64,000 nucleotides of DNA, taken from positions 10,788,001 to 10,852,000 of the forward strand of contig OZ199840.1 of assembly GCA_964304625.1 (NCBI GenBank), written 5' to 3'. The translations under genes and the position numbers were made by a program. The stretch comes from Kudoa neothunni (Eukaryota > Cnidaria). Below, piece by piece: positions 14,222-26,963 of this stretch; the first letter of the stretch is position 1, and each line of letters starts with the position of its first letter. The notes beneath the pieces were generated by a model. That model had not been told where the DNA came from. It did not search any database and worked only from the letters and a program-made list of their open reading frames with translations.

Positions 14222-17111
14222 ATGAAGCTATTATCTCATATTTTGGGAATATCTTTAGTTATTATTTGTAATTACACAACTAATTATAATGATTTCTTAA
14301 TCAAATTTAGCTAAATGCGTTTTACTAAATGGAGAAGGTCCAGCAGCTGTTCCTGAATCTACTCAAAAAGCTCTAAGCTACACTATTGTCAAAGAAACCA
14401 ATGGAAATAAAGTTAAACTTACTTTAAGTGGCAATGATTACTCTTCTTCAACAAAATGTTATATTAAAAAATCTGAGGAAAATGCCGAAAATTACGCAGA
14501 TATAAGTGGATGTCCTGAAAACGCACATACTGGAGCCTCTGGAAAATGCTGTAGAACCTGTTTAGAAGGTGAAAATAAACTGACCTTTGATCAATTTTCA
14601 CCAAGGACCAAGTATGTAGCAGTTTTTACTGGAACTGATGTTGGAACTGCCGTTGGGAAAACTACAGGTGGAACAGTTTTTGGGCTCGAATTGCGTATAT
14701 AATTATATTTTTATTTATATAACATAAAATCAGGTTTATTGGTGAATCCACAAGTAACAATAACAACTACAGCTGTAACCACAAGAAAACTGAAACTAAG
14801 CACTGTTACATGCAAAAAAGTTGCGTGTCCTATATTTTACAAGGGAGTACAATACGCGGCAGGAACAATGGGAAGTAGTTGTACTGCTGCAAACGGTAGT
14901 GATAATGAGGTGGATTTTAATATGATGATACCTCATTACGAAATGAGATGTGAACATTATCCCAGTTTTTTTTATAAACTGCAAAACAAATATACTTTGA
15001 TGAATATGGATGTTTATAAACCCCAATATTACGTTAAATTTAAAGACATTGATAAAACTAAATATCAAATAAAGTTTACTAATAAATTCCCCTTCGAAAT
15101 ATGTCGTTTCAGTATTAAACTAGAGTCTACTGAAGTTAGTGCCGCTACATCCAAAGAATATACCTCAAATTGCGGCGGAACAACGAATGATTGCTATGCT
15201 CCATGTAATGACGTAGAATTAACGTTTGATGCCTCCAAAGTTCTGGTGGAAGTTATGATTCAAACAAGACATTTTCCTTTAGGAAAAGTTAATAACAAAT
15301 ACCTCGGTTATATACAAGAGAAATTTGGTAATAAATCATTATTTTTATTTTTAAATAATTGATATTAGTCGTGACTAAACCCTCCACTGCTGACGGAACG
15401 TTATTGTCTGCTTTCAAAAAAGATGGTGTCACTTTAAACGTCCCCTTATTTAATCCAACCACAGCCCCGAAATTTACCAGCTGTACAGTGACACATTATG
15501 CAGCAGACGAACCGACTCCTACTAGTGGTGTAACAACAAATTGTGGAAGTTCTGGCAGTGGCAACTGTCAAAATGCATGTGACGCACCTTTACCGATAAC
15601 AGGATTATCTCCCGGAAAACCATATATACTTCTTATTGCAGCCGGGGCATCTGATGGAATAAAAGCTGGTTTTAAGGAGAAAATATTCTTTAGAACAGGT
15701 ATATAATTTTAACATTTAATTTATCGTAAAATTCCTTAAGAAAATGACGAAACAAAAACATTTTCATCAGCGAAACCAACGTTAAGTGAGACAGCGGCCT
15801 CAATCAAAGCCATATCTGGAGATGACACATTGACAAAAGATGACGCTACATGCGCCTATTATATTAGTCCACGCGGAAAGGATGTGTATGTTTGTGCAAT
15901 GTGCATCGATAGTTATCCATGTCGAGGTTTATGCAGGGAAACTCAGAATATTGTTGGATTGAAGCCAGGAATTGAGTATGACCTTAAGGTTGTTGCACAT
16001 AAAGAGTATGGGTTCAAGGTACATCCAATTACAACAGGTATATTAACTAAGATAAATTGAATGAGTTGATTTATAGCAAAATCAACATTCACACTAACAA
16101 AGGAATTTGTCGACAAGGGTTTCAAAATAGTAGGAACATTGTCTACACCTGATTCAGAGGCCAAATGCCACTACAATGTGGAAGTTAAGAAGGGAAATCA
16201 ATATACTTTAATTCACCAATGCCCACAAGTACCAATTTCTCCAAAACCAGCTGAAACCCCTTCCAATAAATCAAAGCTTTCCAAAATTATGGTCGCTAGA
16301 TCAAAAGTTGATTCAACATCCCCTCAACCCAGCAAAACGACCTCAAATATGCCCACCTATTGCACTGAGCCTCCATCATGTTCTGAGATATTATTCACAA
16401 CTAACTATGATCGCTCTAAGAAATATCGTGTGGTGGTAACTAAGGTAGGAGCACACGACGCAAATATTGAAATTCCAGAGAGTACAATTTTTGCTTTTAA
16501 TGATAAAATAAAACTGTTATTGTAATATAATTATTATACTTAGATCCTATAGTAAAAAACCAAGATATAACTAAACAAATTATTATTAGCATTGAGCGTG
16601 ATGGAAACAAATTAAAGGTTACGTCTTCACTACCACAGCAGTTCGCTGAGAACACATGTGGATGGGAATTAAGAGACTCAACCAATTCTGAGAACGCTTT
16701 AGTTAAATCATGTAATGGAGAAAACGATGGAGGTTGCGAAACCCTTCCTAAATGCAAAGCATTTGAAATCACAGGTGTCGAGGACACAAACGATTACCAA
16801 CTAACAGTTTATGTTAGCAGTGATAAAACAATCAATGGAAATAGCCAAATTAAGAAAGGTATATGTGTTATATGCTTAAATTATCAAATTCTTCTTAGGA
16901 GAAAGTTACGACACAATGAAATCAACGTAACTTAGTTTTATTTATTTTTGTCGTTTACAATACTTATTTAGATCAAAAAATACTATGTAAAATTAATATT
17001 GTTTATGTGTTTATAAATATTTAATGATTTAGAATAATAATAGTCGCAGCCGCTGTAGGTGTGGTTGTTCTAGCGGCGGTCGCTGTGGTTTTCATAAAGA
17101 AAAGGAATTAA
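14222..17111 (+). CDS. Type I membrane protein with tandem Cys-rich modules (surface gene B)
   Basis: Nine exons: 14222-14267, 14311-14694, 14734-15327, 15369-15698, 15741-16037, 16077-16481, 16544-16858, 16899-16926, 17033-17111, joining in frame to 825 residues. The first seven introns are phase 1, the last phase 2. The start gives a signal peptide, MKLLSHILGISLVII. Exons 2-7 hold modules with four cysteines (CYAPC, CQNAC, CRGLC pairs), then L-x-P-x3-Y such as LSPGKPYILL. Exon 6 carries a Pro/Ser/Thr-rich linker. The final exon is a membrane span, IIIVAAAVGVVVLAAVAVVF, then KKRN. Exon order and phases equal surface gene A, so the two are paralogues. A near-copy is at 31224-32964. The protein is predicted on the cell surface with almost no cytoplasmic part; ligand and role are unknown. 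Confidence 0.88.
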
Positions 17112-17390
17112 CCAGCTATTTATTATTTAATTACAGATTTTATTTATCAATTAATATAATATTTTACTAAATCATTTAATTTATATTTCCGTTTCTATAG
17201 CAATTTTCTCTAAATTTTCAGTTAGCTCACTTAAAATACAATATTTTTTTATCTATTTAAATTAGTTAAAATTAAAAAATCGTGTTTACATCATTTACTT
17301 TCTATGATGATCCTACCCATTTATACAAAAATATAATTCTAGTCCCATTTATGCTAATTTGACTTGTTTAGCTATGCATGATAATTGCAT

Positions 17391-17716
17391 TATATGATTA
17401 ATTTTTCATCAGAATTTGGAATTATTGGGCGTATTCATTATTTCGATTGATTGAAATTATAATAAGATATGGAGAATGATTATGTTCATTATAGTATAAG
17501 ATGTGTATAGAACGACTTTAACCCTATAAGGCAGTGGCTCTCAAACGAGGGTTAATTTTACATGACAGGAATTCAATTAATTACCATCAAAATTGGATAG
17601 GAGAAATTTTTATATAGTGGGTTTGTGACGTACTTAATGATTTCTAAGGAATTATATTATCCGGGGCTATAAAACTCAATATAACGTTGACAAACCTGCT
17701 TAAAATATATTTAGAG
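17391..17716. repeat. 3' flank of surface-gene unit, copy 2
   Basis: Matches 1-290 and 33248-33580. It lies about 280 bp behind surface gene B, as copy 3 does behind surface gene C. It contains the hAT-like start CAGTGGCTCTCAAACGAGGG near 17531 and is interrupted at 17717 by a different sequence. Confidence 0.8.
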
Positions 17717-20480
17717 CAGGGGTTCCAGTTGGTGGAGCGAGATCCATTCAAAGTTAAAATACTTTTTGATAATTTTTTGTTGGAGAAATTATTTATTTTG
17801 TGATTTTTATGTCGTAAAAAATTTTGAATTCAGAATTATTTTTTTAATCTTATCAGTCTTGCCTTATTATAATGCAATAATATATGAACAACCAAATTTA
17901 ATTTACAGATTAAGTGAATAAAAATTTTTCTTTAAATAAATGTGGCAATTTAAGACGAAGGATATGTGTGTAGATTAAAAACAATCCCATTTACACGACC
18001 CAGAAATAAGTGATTTTTAGGGTAAAATCAATTTATTAATCACAAAATAGATTAATTTTAAATTTTTATAATTAATTGCTGCAAGTATTGGAATTTATCC
18101 ACAAAAATTTTTCATTGCCTAATAACGTAACATAATGTAATGAAAATAAATTGAACATCATTATTTTAAAAATTAAACAAAGAAAATTGAGTACAAAAGT
18201 TCAGCCAAAAAAATTAAGTTTAAAGAATTGATAATTACACATTCGAGCGACATCTTACCCACGTGTAATCTCCATTTTGTTTACAAAAACCTAAAAATTC
18301 CTTATTCCCTGCATATTTTAGAATCCTTTTTACTTTAAACGACATATTATATTTTTTAAAGAACTATTAAACCAACAATAGATTTTAAGTGTTCTATATA
18401 TTGACATTAAATTTTTCAAATATAACAAAAGTAATTTATTCGTGTGTTAATAGATGGAATATATATAACTATTGGTTATAACATTAAAAAACGTTTTTTA
18501 GTTTAAATTTTGTTGAGGAGTTTTCATACGATAGATAAAGGCTAAATTACAGTATACGTGTCTGGTCTCAGCTAACTTCGTTGAATATTCGGTTTCCGCC
18601 GCCAGTGACTGCTTTTAAAACAATATTCACTTTATTAAACATTGATAAAATAATAATGTTAGATTATGGATATTTTCGAGAGGGTTTATCTTATACCATT
18701 AAATTTTTACAGAATATTGGTTTAGTAAATAGTATCCGCGCTTGTTCTTGTGGTGGAAGTATGTACATAATTTTAAGAAAAGATATTGTCGATAGATGCC
18801 ATATAAATGCGAAAAATGTTCCAACCGATGTTCCATAATAACAGGGTCTTTTTTGAACAGTCAAAGATTCCAATATGGAAATCTTTTCTTCTGATAGTAT
18901 GCATAATACAGCATCCTAATATGACATATGAGAGTTTATGCAATCATTTGGATATTTTGTCTTATCCTACAATATGTGATTGGAGAACAATGATAAAAGA
19001 TCTGATGGCTTCAATATTGGATCAAAAGTTTTCAAAAATTGGTGGGAAAGACATTGTGATTCAAATCGATGAAACCGCCATAACAAAGAGAAAATATGAT
19101 GTGGTCGCATCCTTTGAAGTCAACAATATTGGATGACTGGGGAATAGACGAAGATGGTAATTGTTTCCTCAAGATATCTCGAAAAATAAATCGCATAGTC
19201 CTAGAAGAAACCATATGCGAGAATGTAGAGGAAGGTTCCATTATTTGGACTGATGATTGGGGTGGATACAACCGCATGGAAACATTAGAATTTACCCACG
19301 GAACCGTTATTCATAAGCGCTGATTTTTTTGTGATGAAGGCGTCCATACGAATAAAATAGAGGCGACATGGGGTGTTTTCAAGCGTAAATATGGAAACGC
19401 GACCAATAAAAATCTAGACAGTCTTGTTAAATACGTGGCCAATTTCTTGTATCGAAGAAAATACCCCGGAAAAGAAATTAGCCCCTTTTTGTGAATACAT
19501 AATGAGTTTATATATTGCTTAAATATTGTTTACGATTCTTATCGAGTGTGAATTTTTTCGCCCCATGTTAGGCACGTATACCGTAATTTAGCTTAATCTT
19601 AAATCTTAATAAATAAAGTACAAGTTTTAAAATTTACACGCACGCTCGCCAAAAAAATAACGGAGATATTTTCAAAGTTTATTTTATATTCAAAATAAAT
19701 AAAAACTAATATGATATTTGTGGTCGGTGACTTCGTATTACAGCTACAATCTTTGGATATTTGTTTTCTCCACGTTAAAGCGTTGAATCAAAAGTGATAA
19801 CTTTTTGGATATTGTTCAAAAGAGAAAGCAAGTATGGGTCATTCACTTTCCGTTGTTTCAATTGCGACAGAACAACAAGATCCCTAATATCGCAAAATAC
19901 TCGCTATTCAGAAACTTTTTAAAGATAAAAAGACGAAACGATAGAAAATTATGTCGAAACTCGGTCTTTTGCATTCAAAATCTAACTCAGATTATTGGAG
20001 CACCGTTACCAGCATTCAGTGGTGTTATAGTTTGGGATTAAGGCCGCGCAAAAGAAAGAGAACTGGAATAAAATAGACTAAAGGTAGTGATGGTATTCCT
20101 CCCAGTTTAGTCGTGTCTAAACTTATATCTCTGTAGCGTGGGCCCCGCGTCGGTCTCCACCGGGTCGCCCACCCGGGAACGACTTCCCTCTTTATTGTGA
20201 GGGATTGTGATTCTCGGATTATGACAAGTGGGATTTTAACAAATTAAAAGGTTTAAAATCTTTATTATTAAAATTATTCTAAATTTAGATACTTGCTATA
20301 TGAATAATAATTAATTAAAATGGACAAAATTGTTCATATTCGATATCGTCAAACACATCGACAACAGTTATTTAAATTTAGATGCCAATAAAAAATTTTC
20401 ATACGTATTTCTGCCGCGGATCCCCTAGGCAAGCTTCACGGAATCCATGGGAACCGTGAAACCCCGGTTGAAAACCACTG
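17717..20480. mobile_element. Possible hAT-type insertion, boundaries uncertain
   Basis: The flank copy ends at 17716 and CAGGGGTTCCAGTTGG begins at 17717. At 20480 a typical hAT end, ACCCCGGTTGAAAACCACTG, stops. The two ends agree only in the first few bases and the flanking 8-mers ATTTAGAG and CTCTAAAG match in five of eight positions, so they may belong to different elements. The inside holds a Merlin-like transposase, not a hAT one. Confidence 0.3.
18581..19494 (+). pseudogene. IS1595/ISXO2-like (Merlin) transposase, broken
   Basis: The three catalytic regions are visible: IVIQIDETAITKRKY near 19070, SIIWTDDWGGYNR near 19240-19270 and HTNKIEATWGVFKRKY near 19350. The usual stretch between the first and second Asp is partly missing, and at least two frame breaks occur (near 18840 and 19100-19330). 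An N-terminal helix-turn-helix region (NMTYESLCNHLDILSYPTIC near 18930) is present. The sequence differs from the copy at 4714, so it belongs to another lineage of the same superfamily. No clear terminal repeats of its own were found. Confidence 0.8.
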
Positions 20481-21511
20481 CTCTAAAGCTATTGGAGGTT
20501 CCTTCGCACAAGATTCTCCTAAAGGTAGGCACTCTAATTATATTGCTAAGAAATTTTGATTCACTAAAGTTGCGTAACGGCACTCGATTGGTGGTAAAGT
20601 CGTTAATGTCATCTTATTGAGGACATTATCGTAATAGGTTGTACCAAAGTAAAAGATTTCTATATTTCGAGAATTCCGATTATTCTTTCAGACACCTCCA
20701 TTAATTTTAGAAGACTGCAATTGCCCATCAAACCATGCTTTGCAGCGTCCATAAATAAGGTCTAAGAGCAAATCATCGAAGTTGCCAGTTTATATTTGGA
20801 GGAACCGTGTTTTTCTCATGGGCAGTTGTATGTCGTCAACTCCAGGGCAGGCTCCAAACATAATTTATACGGGTTTTCTCCAAACGGTCTGACTAAAAAT
20901 ATAGTTTATAGGGAGATATTTCGATAACTGACTATGCTATCATTTTCTTATTTTTATAGATCTTATTCGCCTACTTGAATTCAGTGTTTATGTAAATTTC
21001 ATTCAAATTTATTTATATGAAATAATGTCTATTTGATTCTATTTTTGGAAATATATCTACAATGACATGTGGAACATTATTCTATTTTCATTAAGTGATA
21101 AGAGTATAGACCTTACACGAAACACTTTTATTTGCCAATTTTTTGAGTGAAGAACCGATAACAATCTTCATCCCCGACATTTATTTTAAGATTTAGCAGT
21201 AGGTTATGCGATATATGTGCTTCGTTTACTGTTTGAAGTAATTTTTGTTAATTTCACAAAATAAAAATCTAATACTTCATGCCGCTGATCTAACTTTATG
21301 GGGGTTATTGATCGTAACTTGGAGTGTTATATCAACCTCTATTTTCTTTTTAAAAACGTCGTCAATATCTATCACTGTAATAGGATCAGAAGTTGTTTGG
21401 ATTCCCAAAAAAAGCTTAAAATGGTAGATATAGCTATTTTTCCTGTTAAATATATCCTAGGTGTTGGAAAAATACGTACCTGTTCCAAAAACGTGTTGCT
21501 GATTAGTGCGA
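20481..21511. other. Intergenic, no gene seen
   Basis: No supported gene. A small GC-rich island in otherwise AT-rich DNA lies a little upstream, near 20138-20190. Confidence 0.4.
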
Positions 21512-22303
21512 AACTTGCATACGCAAATTTTCCATAAAATAAATTTTGTAAAATGTCGGTTCGTCATCGTCTTAAAGCTACTACGATCTAGTTACATGGT
21601 CAATTTGAACCCAAATCATAAAGTAACCACAAATCATGATTAAATAAACGCGTTAATTTTAAAAGTGGCTTTGTATTGGGTTGTTATATCTTTGAATAAG
21701 CTTGTGGAAGTATTTTGAATTTGTTTGTCTACATTTTTCAAGATTTCGCGTGTGACGAAATTTCATTGGCAGCCGTTTATAAGATTTCATGTTCAAAATT
21801 TAATCTACCACATTGCTGTAGGTATGATTCAACTGAAAAGGCCTGTAAAGGATTTCAAGTGAGATTTCAATGTCGGATTCTATATCCCTTTACGCGTCGA
21901 CTCTAGTATAGTTGTATTCCGTTCTAATGCCTCACGTATACGTCGCTTTCTATAAGCTTTTCTTAGTTTCTTAACACCATGGACGCATCAAATAATGATG
22001 TTGAGATTTAAACGAAATGAGATTCATTTGTTAGTATTATAATTTTTTAAATTTATATATATTATGTTTTTTCTGTTTCTTCTTAAATATAATAACTACT
22101 TACATTATTAAGTAAAATTTTGTTACATTTCGTTTACGACTGTTTATTTCGCACAGTAGATTTTCGGCAAATGTTTGTGCTATTAATATAATAAAACGTT
22201 TATTGTATTAAAAAATATAATATAAAACATTTTTATTTCAATTTTTCCCCATGAATTAGATATTTCCAACACCCCGAGTGTAGTCAGGTATTACGGCTAG
22301 TTA
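21512..22303 (+). repeat. Unclassified interspersed repeat, copy 1
   Basis: About 790 bp that recur in opposite orientation at 26964-27755 with high similarity, and in part at 46910-47300. Shared landmarks are CGGTTCGTCATCG near 21560, CATCAAATAATGATG near 21986 and TATTACGGCTAG at the right end. I see no coding potential or terminal repeats, so the class is unknown. Confidence 0.8.
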
Positions 22304-22853
22304 ACGATATAATTATAAAATGTGTATTAACTAAATAATATTCAGCTAGCAAGGTCTATCCAAATGTAACTCGAATTATTTTCATTAATGAAACGCATAC
22401 AACTCTATTAAATATCATCTTTTAAATGAATATATCAAATTAATAACATAAAACAATGACAAATATTCCTCTAAATTTTACTTGGAATCAATATTTAAAA
22501 AATATAATTAAAAATTATAATAATTTCAAATCATATTGTTATGTTGGCGTAAAACTTGCTTTTATTATTACTTTTGACCGAACGATTAAATTGATATTCA
22601 CTCGATATTACACTGGGATTAAATTTATCACAATAAAAATATTAAAAATTGTTTGTATAAGTGTCGATTTTTATTGAGAACTTTATAATAAGGAGATTAA
22701 TTATTGTCTTAAAAAATCAGAAAATTAGAATTATAAAAATTACTGTATATTTAATGTTTTTATTCACATCAGTCAGTAAAATTGATTTTATTTAATCGAT
22801 TTCTAATTTTGACATAAAAATTAAAAAAATTTTTAAAATATAATTACAGTAAT
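22304..22853. other. AT-rich stretch, no gene seen
   Basis: Nothing recognisable. A 73-codon open frame at 22456 has biased AT-rich composition only and is not supported. Confidence 0.4.
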
Positions 22854-23410
22854 GGATCGGTCGTACGTAATCCCTTTGAGGATGAGGAAATTGTACGTGC
22901 TATTGGTCCCGGCCGGATAGTACTTTTTTGCTCAAGCGCACAAAATTTTGAACACACAAAACAAGCTGTAACTTAAATATTAATGAAAAGACAATTGTTT
23001 TTTTTATTTAAAATTACGATTTAATAATGAATAAACATCTGGAATAGAATCAGTCATAAACTCCCATTTTTTGAGCTATGATGTTTAATATAGTTGCCAA
23101 ACCCTTCTAAATAAAATAACGCCAACTCTGAAAGGCTCGATTTTTGATCAATAAAATAATCATCCTTTTCTGAATTATTGGGGAGGGACTGTCATTGCGC
23201 CATTGTTATTTCTTTGAATTAGACAGGACATCATTGTAAACCATACTACTATGTATCTACAACATATGTCAATGATTGATCTTCATTTTTCAACTAGATA
23301 CCATATTTATGTAACTATAAAAACTTTATAATTGTTTAATCGTGGTAAAAATGAAGGAAAACGCTTATTTTAATCACGCGGCAAAAAGAAAAGGTATGTA
23401 CGACCGATCC
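22854..23410. mobile_element. Short non-autonomous element (MITE-like)
   Basis: GGATCGGTCGTACGTA at 22854 is repeated as its near-exact complement TATGTACGACCGATCC ending at 23410, enclosing 557 bp without coding capacity. No clear target duplication is visible, so the superfamily is open. Confidence 0.6.
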
Positions 23411-24032
23411 TCACATGACTTTTTATTTTACATATTTTCGTACTAATTATGCTTAAAGTTATTTGAAGCGAGTAATAATAACATTAAATCATTTTCAAAA
23501 CAATTTTAAATACGAGAGAACCTTTTAATATCTAAAATAACTAATGTACGTACGTGCGATGCTACGTACAACCTGTCCTTCGCAGTATAATGAAAAATAT
23601 AAAAAAAAGAATATTTTCGGGAATTTCATCTTTTTAATTATTAATTTATTAGCTTGGGAATTATAAATTTTGAATGTCTAAAAACGATAAAATGACTCAA
23701 ATTATTAAGAATGTATACTTTTATACAAGTAATTTAATTAATTCCTACATAAAAAATTATTATAGGGTATTCTTTGTTTAAATCCGGATGAAGGGATTTA
23801 CTAGGATTATTAACGAAATTAAAATTCAAGAGATACATAAAATGAACTTCGTGAAAAAATATAATTTTTAAGATATGTTTATTCTAAAAGAATAAAATAT
23901 TTAATTTATACAAAAATTCTAGACATTGATTATTGAAATAAATATAAAGTAATTTTACTGTAATTGTAAATAATAACCATCGTTTTATATGGAGTAATAT
24001 AACGTTTTCTCTAGTAGATGGAAATGAGATGT
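23411..24032. other. 3' intergenic region of surface gene D
   Basis: AT-rich, without recognisable genes. It should include the 3' untranslated end of the minus-strand gene that ends at 24033. Confidence 0.4.
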
Positions 24033-26665
24033 TTAGTTCTTGGATTTTCTTGCCATAAAGACCACTCCGCCGATAACCAAGCCCATAGCTCCTATTACCG
24101 CGAGGAAACTAAATAAAGATTATATGCAATTTCTTGTTATATTAACATTTTAAAGTTACATCCACCAGTTCTTTTTCATCCAACCACTATAAAAAATAAT
24201 TTAGATTTAAAAATAAAAAAACTTATTTTTACCCAGTTCCTTGTCCTAAAAAATATAAATCACAATACATAAATAGTAATTAATAAGTTACTTCCAATTT
24301 CAATCTCTTGAATAAGTGCTGCAGTTTGTCCTTCACCTGACGATAACCGATAACTGTAATTTATATCTATATTGTCCAAGACAACCGAATTGGCACAATC
24401 AATGTCATCATCAGTTGATTTTCCAATCTTCTCAAACAAGAATTTGTCATCTGGATTCGTGGGATTGATTGCGTAAATCACAACGTCACATAAATTCCCT
24501 GGCTGAGTCTTGTCTGGTATGATTGTTAACCTTTTTTCATCAATGTCAAATGTTATTTCTGGTTTTACTTTATTTTCACTTGGTCCTAAAGTTTGTATTT
24601 TAATGTTCATAAATCAATATTTATTCACTTATTTGTCGCGACACTTGATAAACTGGATGATTAATGTGACCAGCATGGACCAACTCGATACTTAGGGTTA
24701 TATTAACAGGTAAATTTATCACATAAAATCTTTGAGAACACAAACCCCAACATAGTTTTCCATTCGAACAGGTTGCTATTATTTTTCGCGATTTTCTGGG
24801 TATTCTATATCTCACGTAACATTTCATTTTTGGGAGATAAGACTCATATTGAGTCTCCGTTCTTGGGGTCATAATCATTGTGTCACCAAAAAACAAGGCT
24901 TGTGTCCCATCGAATTTAATTGGAGCTAATAAGATTTAGTATTTATAATAAATATGTATATACTCGTTGCCAGAAGTTTATTAACAACATGCTCTGCAGC
25001 ACTAGAACTTGATCCTATTTTCATCTCAAGTATATATGCTGTGTTAGGAGTTAGAAGTTTCAATGCCGTTTTTCCGGCACACGCATCAGTACATGCTTCG
25101 TTTCTACCATCTCCGCATATTTTGCTCATAGGAATCCCCGGAAGTTTTGCGGGTAACAAGGACGGATAACACTTGTCAGAAGCTTCAGTATCGGTAACTT
25201 CATAATTAGCTGATGTTGCTGTGATATCAGACAATGTTACAATATTTTTATTGGCTAGATTATATTATATTATTTTATATTTATTTATTAAGAATATACC
25301 TTTAATTTTATATTCTTGATGTCCATGTCTAGTCGTTATTTGGATAGTGTAATCTGTAAGAGCGGATGTACTTTGCCCCGTCAATTCTAGAGTGGTAGCT
25401 CCACCACAGTATTTATAGCATTTTTCATTACCAGTTCCAGTCTGACTACATTTATCCTTATAACTAATATCACCACCCTTTATTTGGAAATTGCAGATTT
25501 CATAGTCCATGTATGGATTTTGCACTTTTAACGGGAATTTGTCTGATGTACCCGTTTGTGATACGGTGAAAGGAACATATTTAAATTTGTTATCTTTATT
25601 ATAGAAAGATTTGTTGGCATAGAACATGATTTTAGCTTGGGTAGCACCACAGTAAGAGTAGTAGGCATTAGACATTGAGTAGCGAATTGGTACAGTAATA
25701 TTATATGCAGAACAATTGTTATTTTCCACCTTGACCAAAGTTGTATCTTGGTTAGTGCTTTTAACTCGGCATTTGTAGTTGTCCGTGCAGAAATTGTTAA
25801 CACCGAATTGAGCTTCTTCTTCACTAAGTGTAACATTAGTTTCAGGAAGTCTTGACATATCTACCAAAAAATAAGCTTAAAAACTAAACTATTTTTATTT
25901 ACCAGCTGGAACCGCTAATATATTAACTTTGATTCCTTCAGTAATTCTGAAATAATGCATCGATCTTCCACTATTAACTTTAATCACAACCTTCTCGTTA
26001 CATTTAGGTTCGCATATAACTTCTTCCTCGCCAACAGCTATTCTACACATAATTTCATTGAATTTGGCTCTAACTCCATCTCTAATAAAATGTTCTATTT
26101 TGCATTTATCGGCTTCTACTCCATTCAAATGAATTGTGATTTCATCCAAGTATTTGGAGATTTCTTGATCAACTATAGGTATATCTTCTGGATTTATTAT
26201 GGTTTCAATAGGGTCGGCAGTAGTAGTAGATTCTGTGCTCTCATTTGATGAGGAAGAATCAGTCGAAGATTCGGTATTAGTCTCTGTCTCTGGCTCAGTA
26301 ACAGTATCAATATCAGTATCAGTCTCATCATTTTCAATACCATTCTCATTATCGTCTGTAGCGCCAGTAGCATCCGCAGCACCACCATTACCAGTGTCAC
26401 CAGAAATAACATCTTCACTTTGAACCTCTTCAGTGGATTTCATAAGTATCAAGGGAATGCTTGAGGTTGAAGTGTTATCTTGAATAGCATTAATTTGATT
26501 ATCACCTTCTGGCTGTGGAGCTACAGGTACAGGTCGTTCGATTTGTTTGATAAAATACTTATGACAACATACTAAATATGAATAAAATATTTAAAGGAAG
26601 ATAAAAAGTAATAGTTTACTCGTCGTAAGAATAGTTGAAAATAAAAACCAAAATGGCAACCTCAT
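24033..26665 (-). CDS. Type I membrane protein with Cys-rich modules and acidic head (surface gene D)
   Basis: Nine exons read downward: 26665-26620, 26571-25903, 25860-25300, 25254-24964, 24925-24629, 24585-24292, 24245-24233, 24186-24160, 24108-24033, joining in frame to 757 residues. The start MRLPFWFLFSTILTT is a signal peptide. Exon 2 begins with a long acidic Ser/Thr/Asp/Glu-rich head, probably disordered or glycosylated, then a module with CEPKC. Exons 3-5 carry the family cysteine pattern (CYKYC, CTDAC, CWGLC), the exon-4 module followed by LTPNTAYILE. Two tiny exons precede the span WWIFLAVIGAMGLVIGG and the short tail ARKSKN. It has one module fewer than genes A and B, one more tiny exon, and no Pro-rich exon 6. 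It lies between inverted copies of an interspersed repeat. Confidence 0.85.
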
Positions 26666-26963
26666 ATTATATTAATTCTTCGTTATTATCTATTATCGGT
26701 ATTAATGAGCACCAAATAAATCGTGCATAAGTTACACAAGGTTCAATACGCTGGATATAACCGGCCTTATCATTAAACGCAAAATAAAATATTTAGCGAA
26801 TAAAAAAAGGATATATCATGTAAAAATTATTGCAGAAACAGTAGTTATGAAATTCTAAACATAATGATTGTACGCGTAGATTATAAACCAATGAATCTAT
26901 TCAAAGTATGAAAGACAAACTAATGTATTCATACCTCCTAGTGTATTCATCTATATGTATGTA

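Noticed and set aside
19805-20041. 78-codon open frame
   Set aside because: Basic, low-information sequence next to transposon remnants; no family match.
20138-20190. GC-rich island considered as an RNA gene
   Set aside because: It does not match 5S rRNA, tRNA or any small RNA I know, and it sits next to hAT-like ends.
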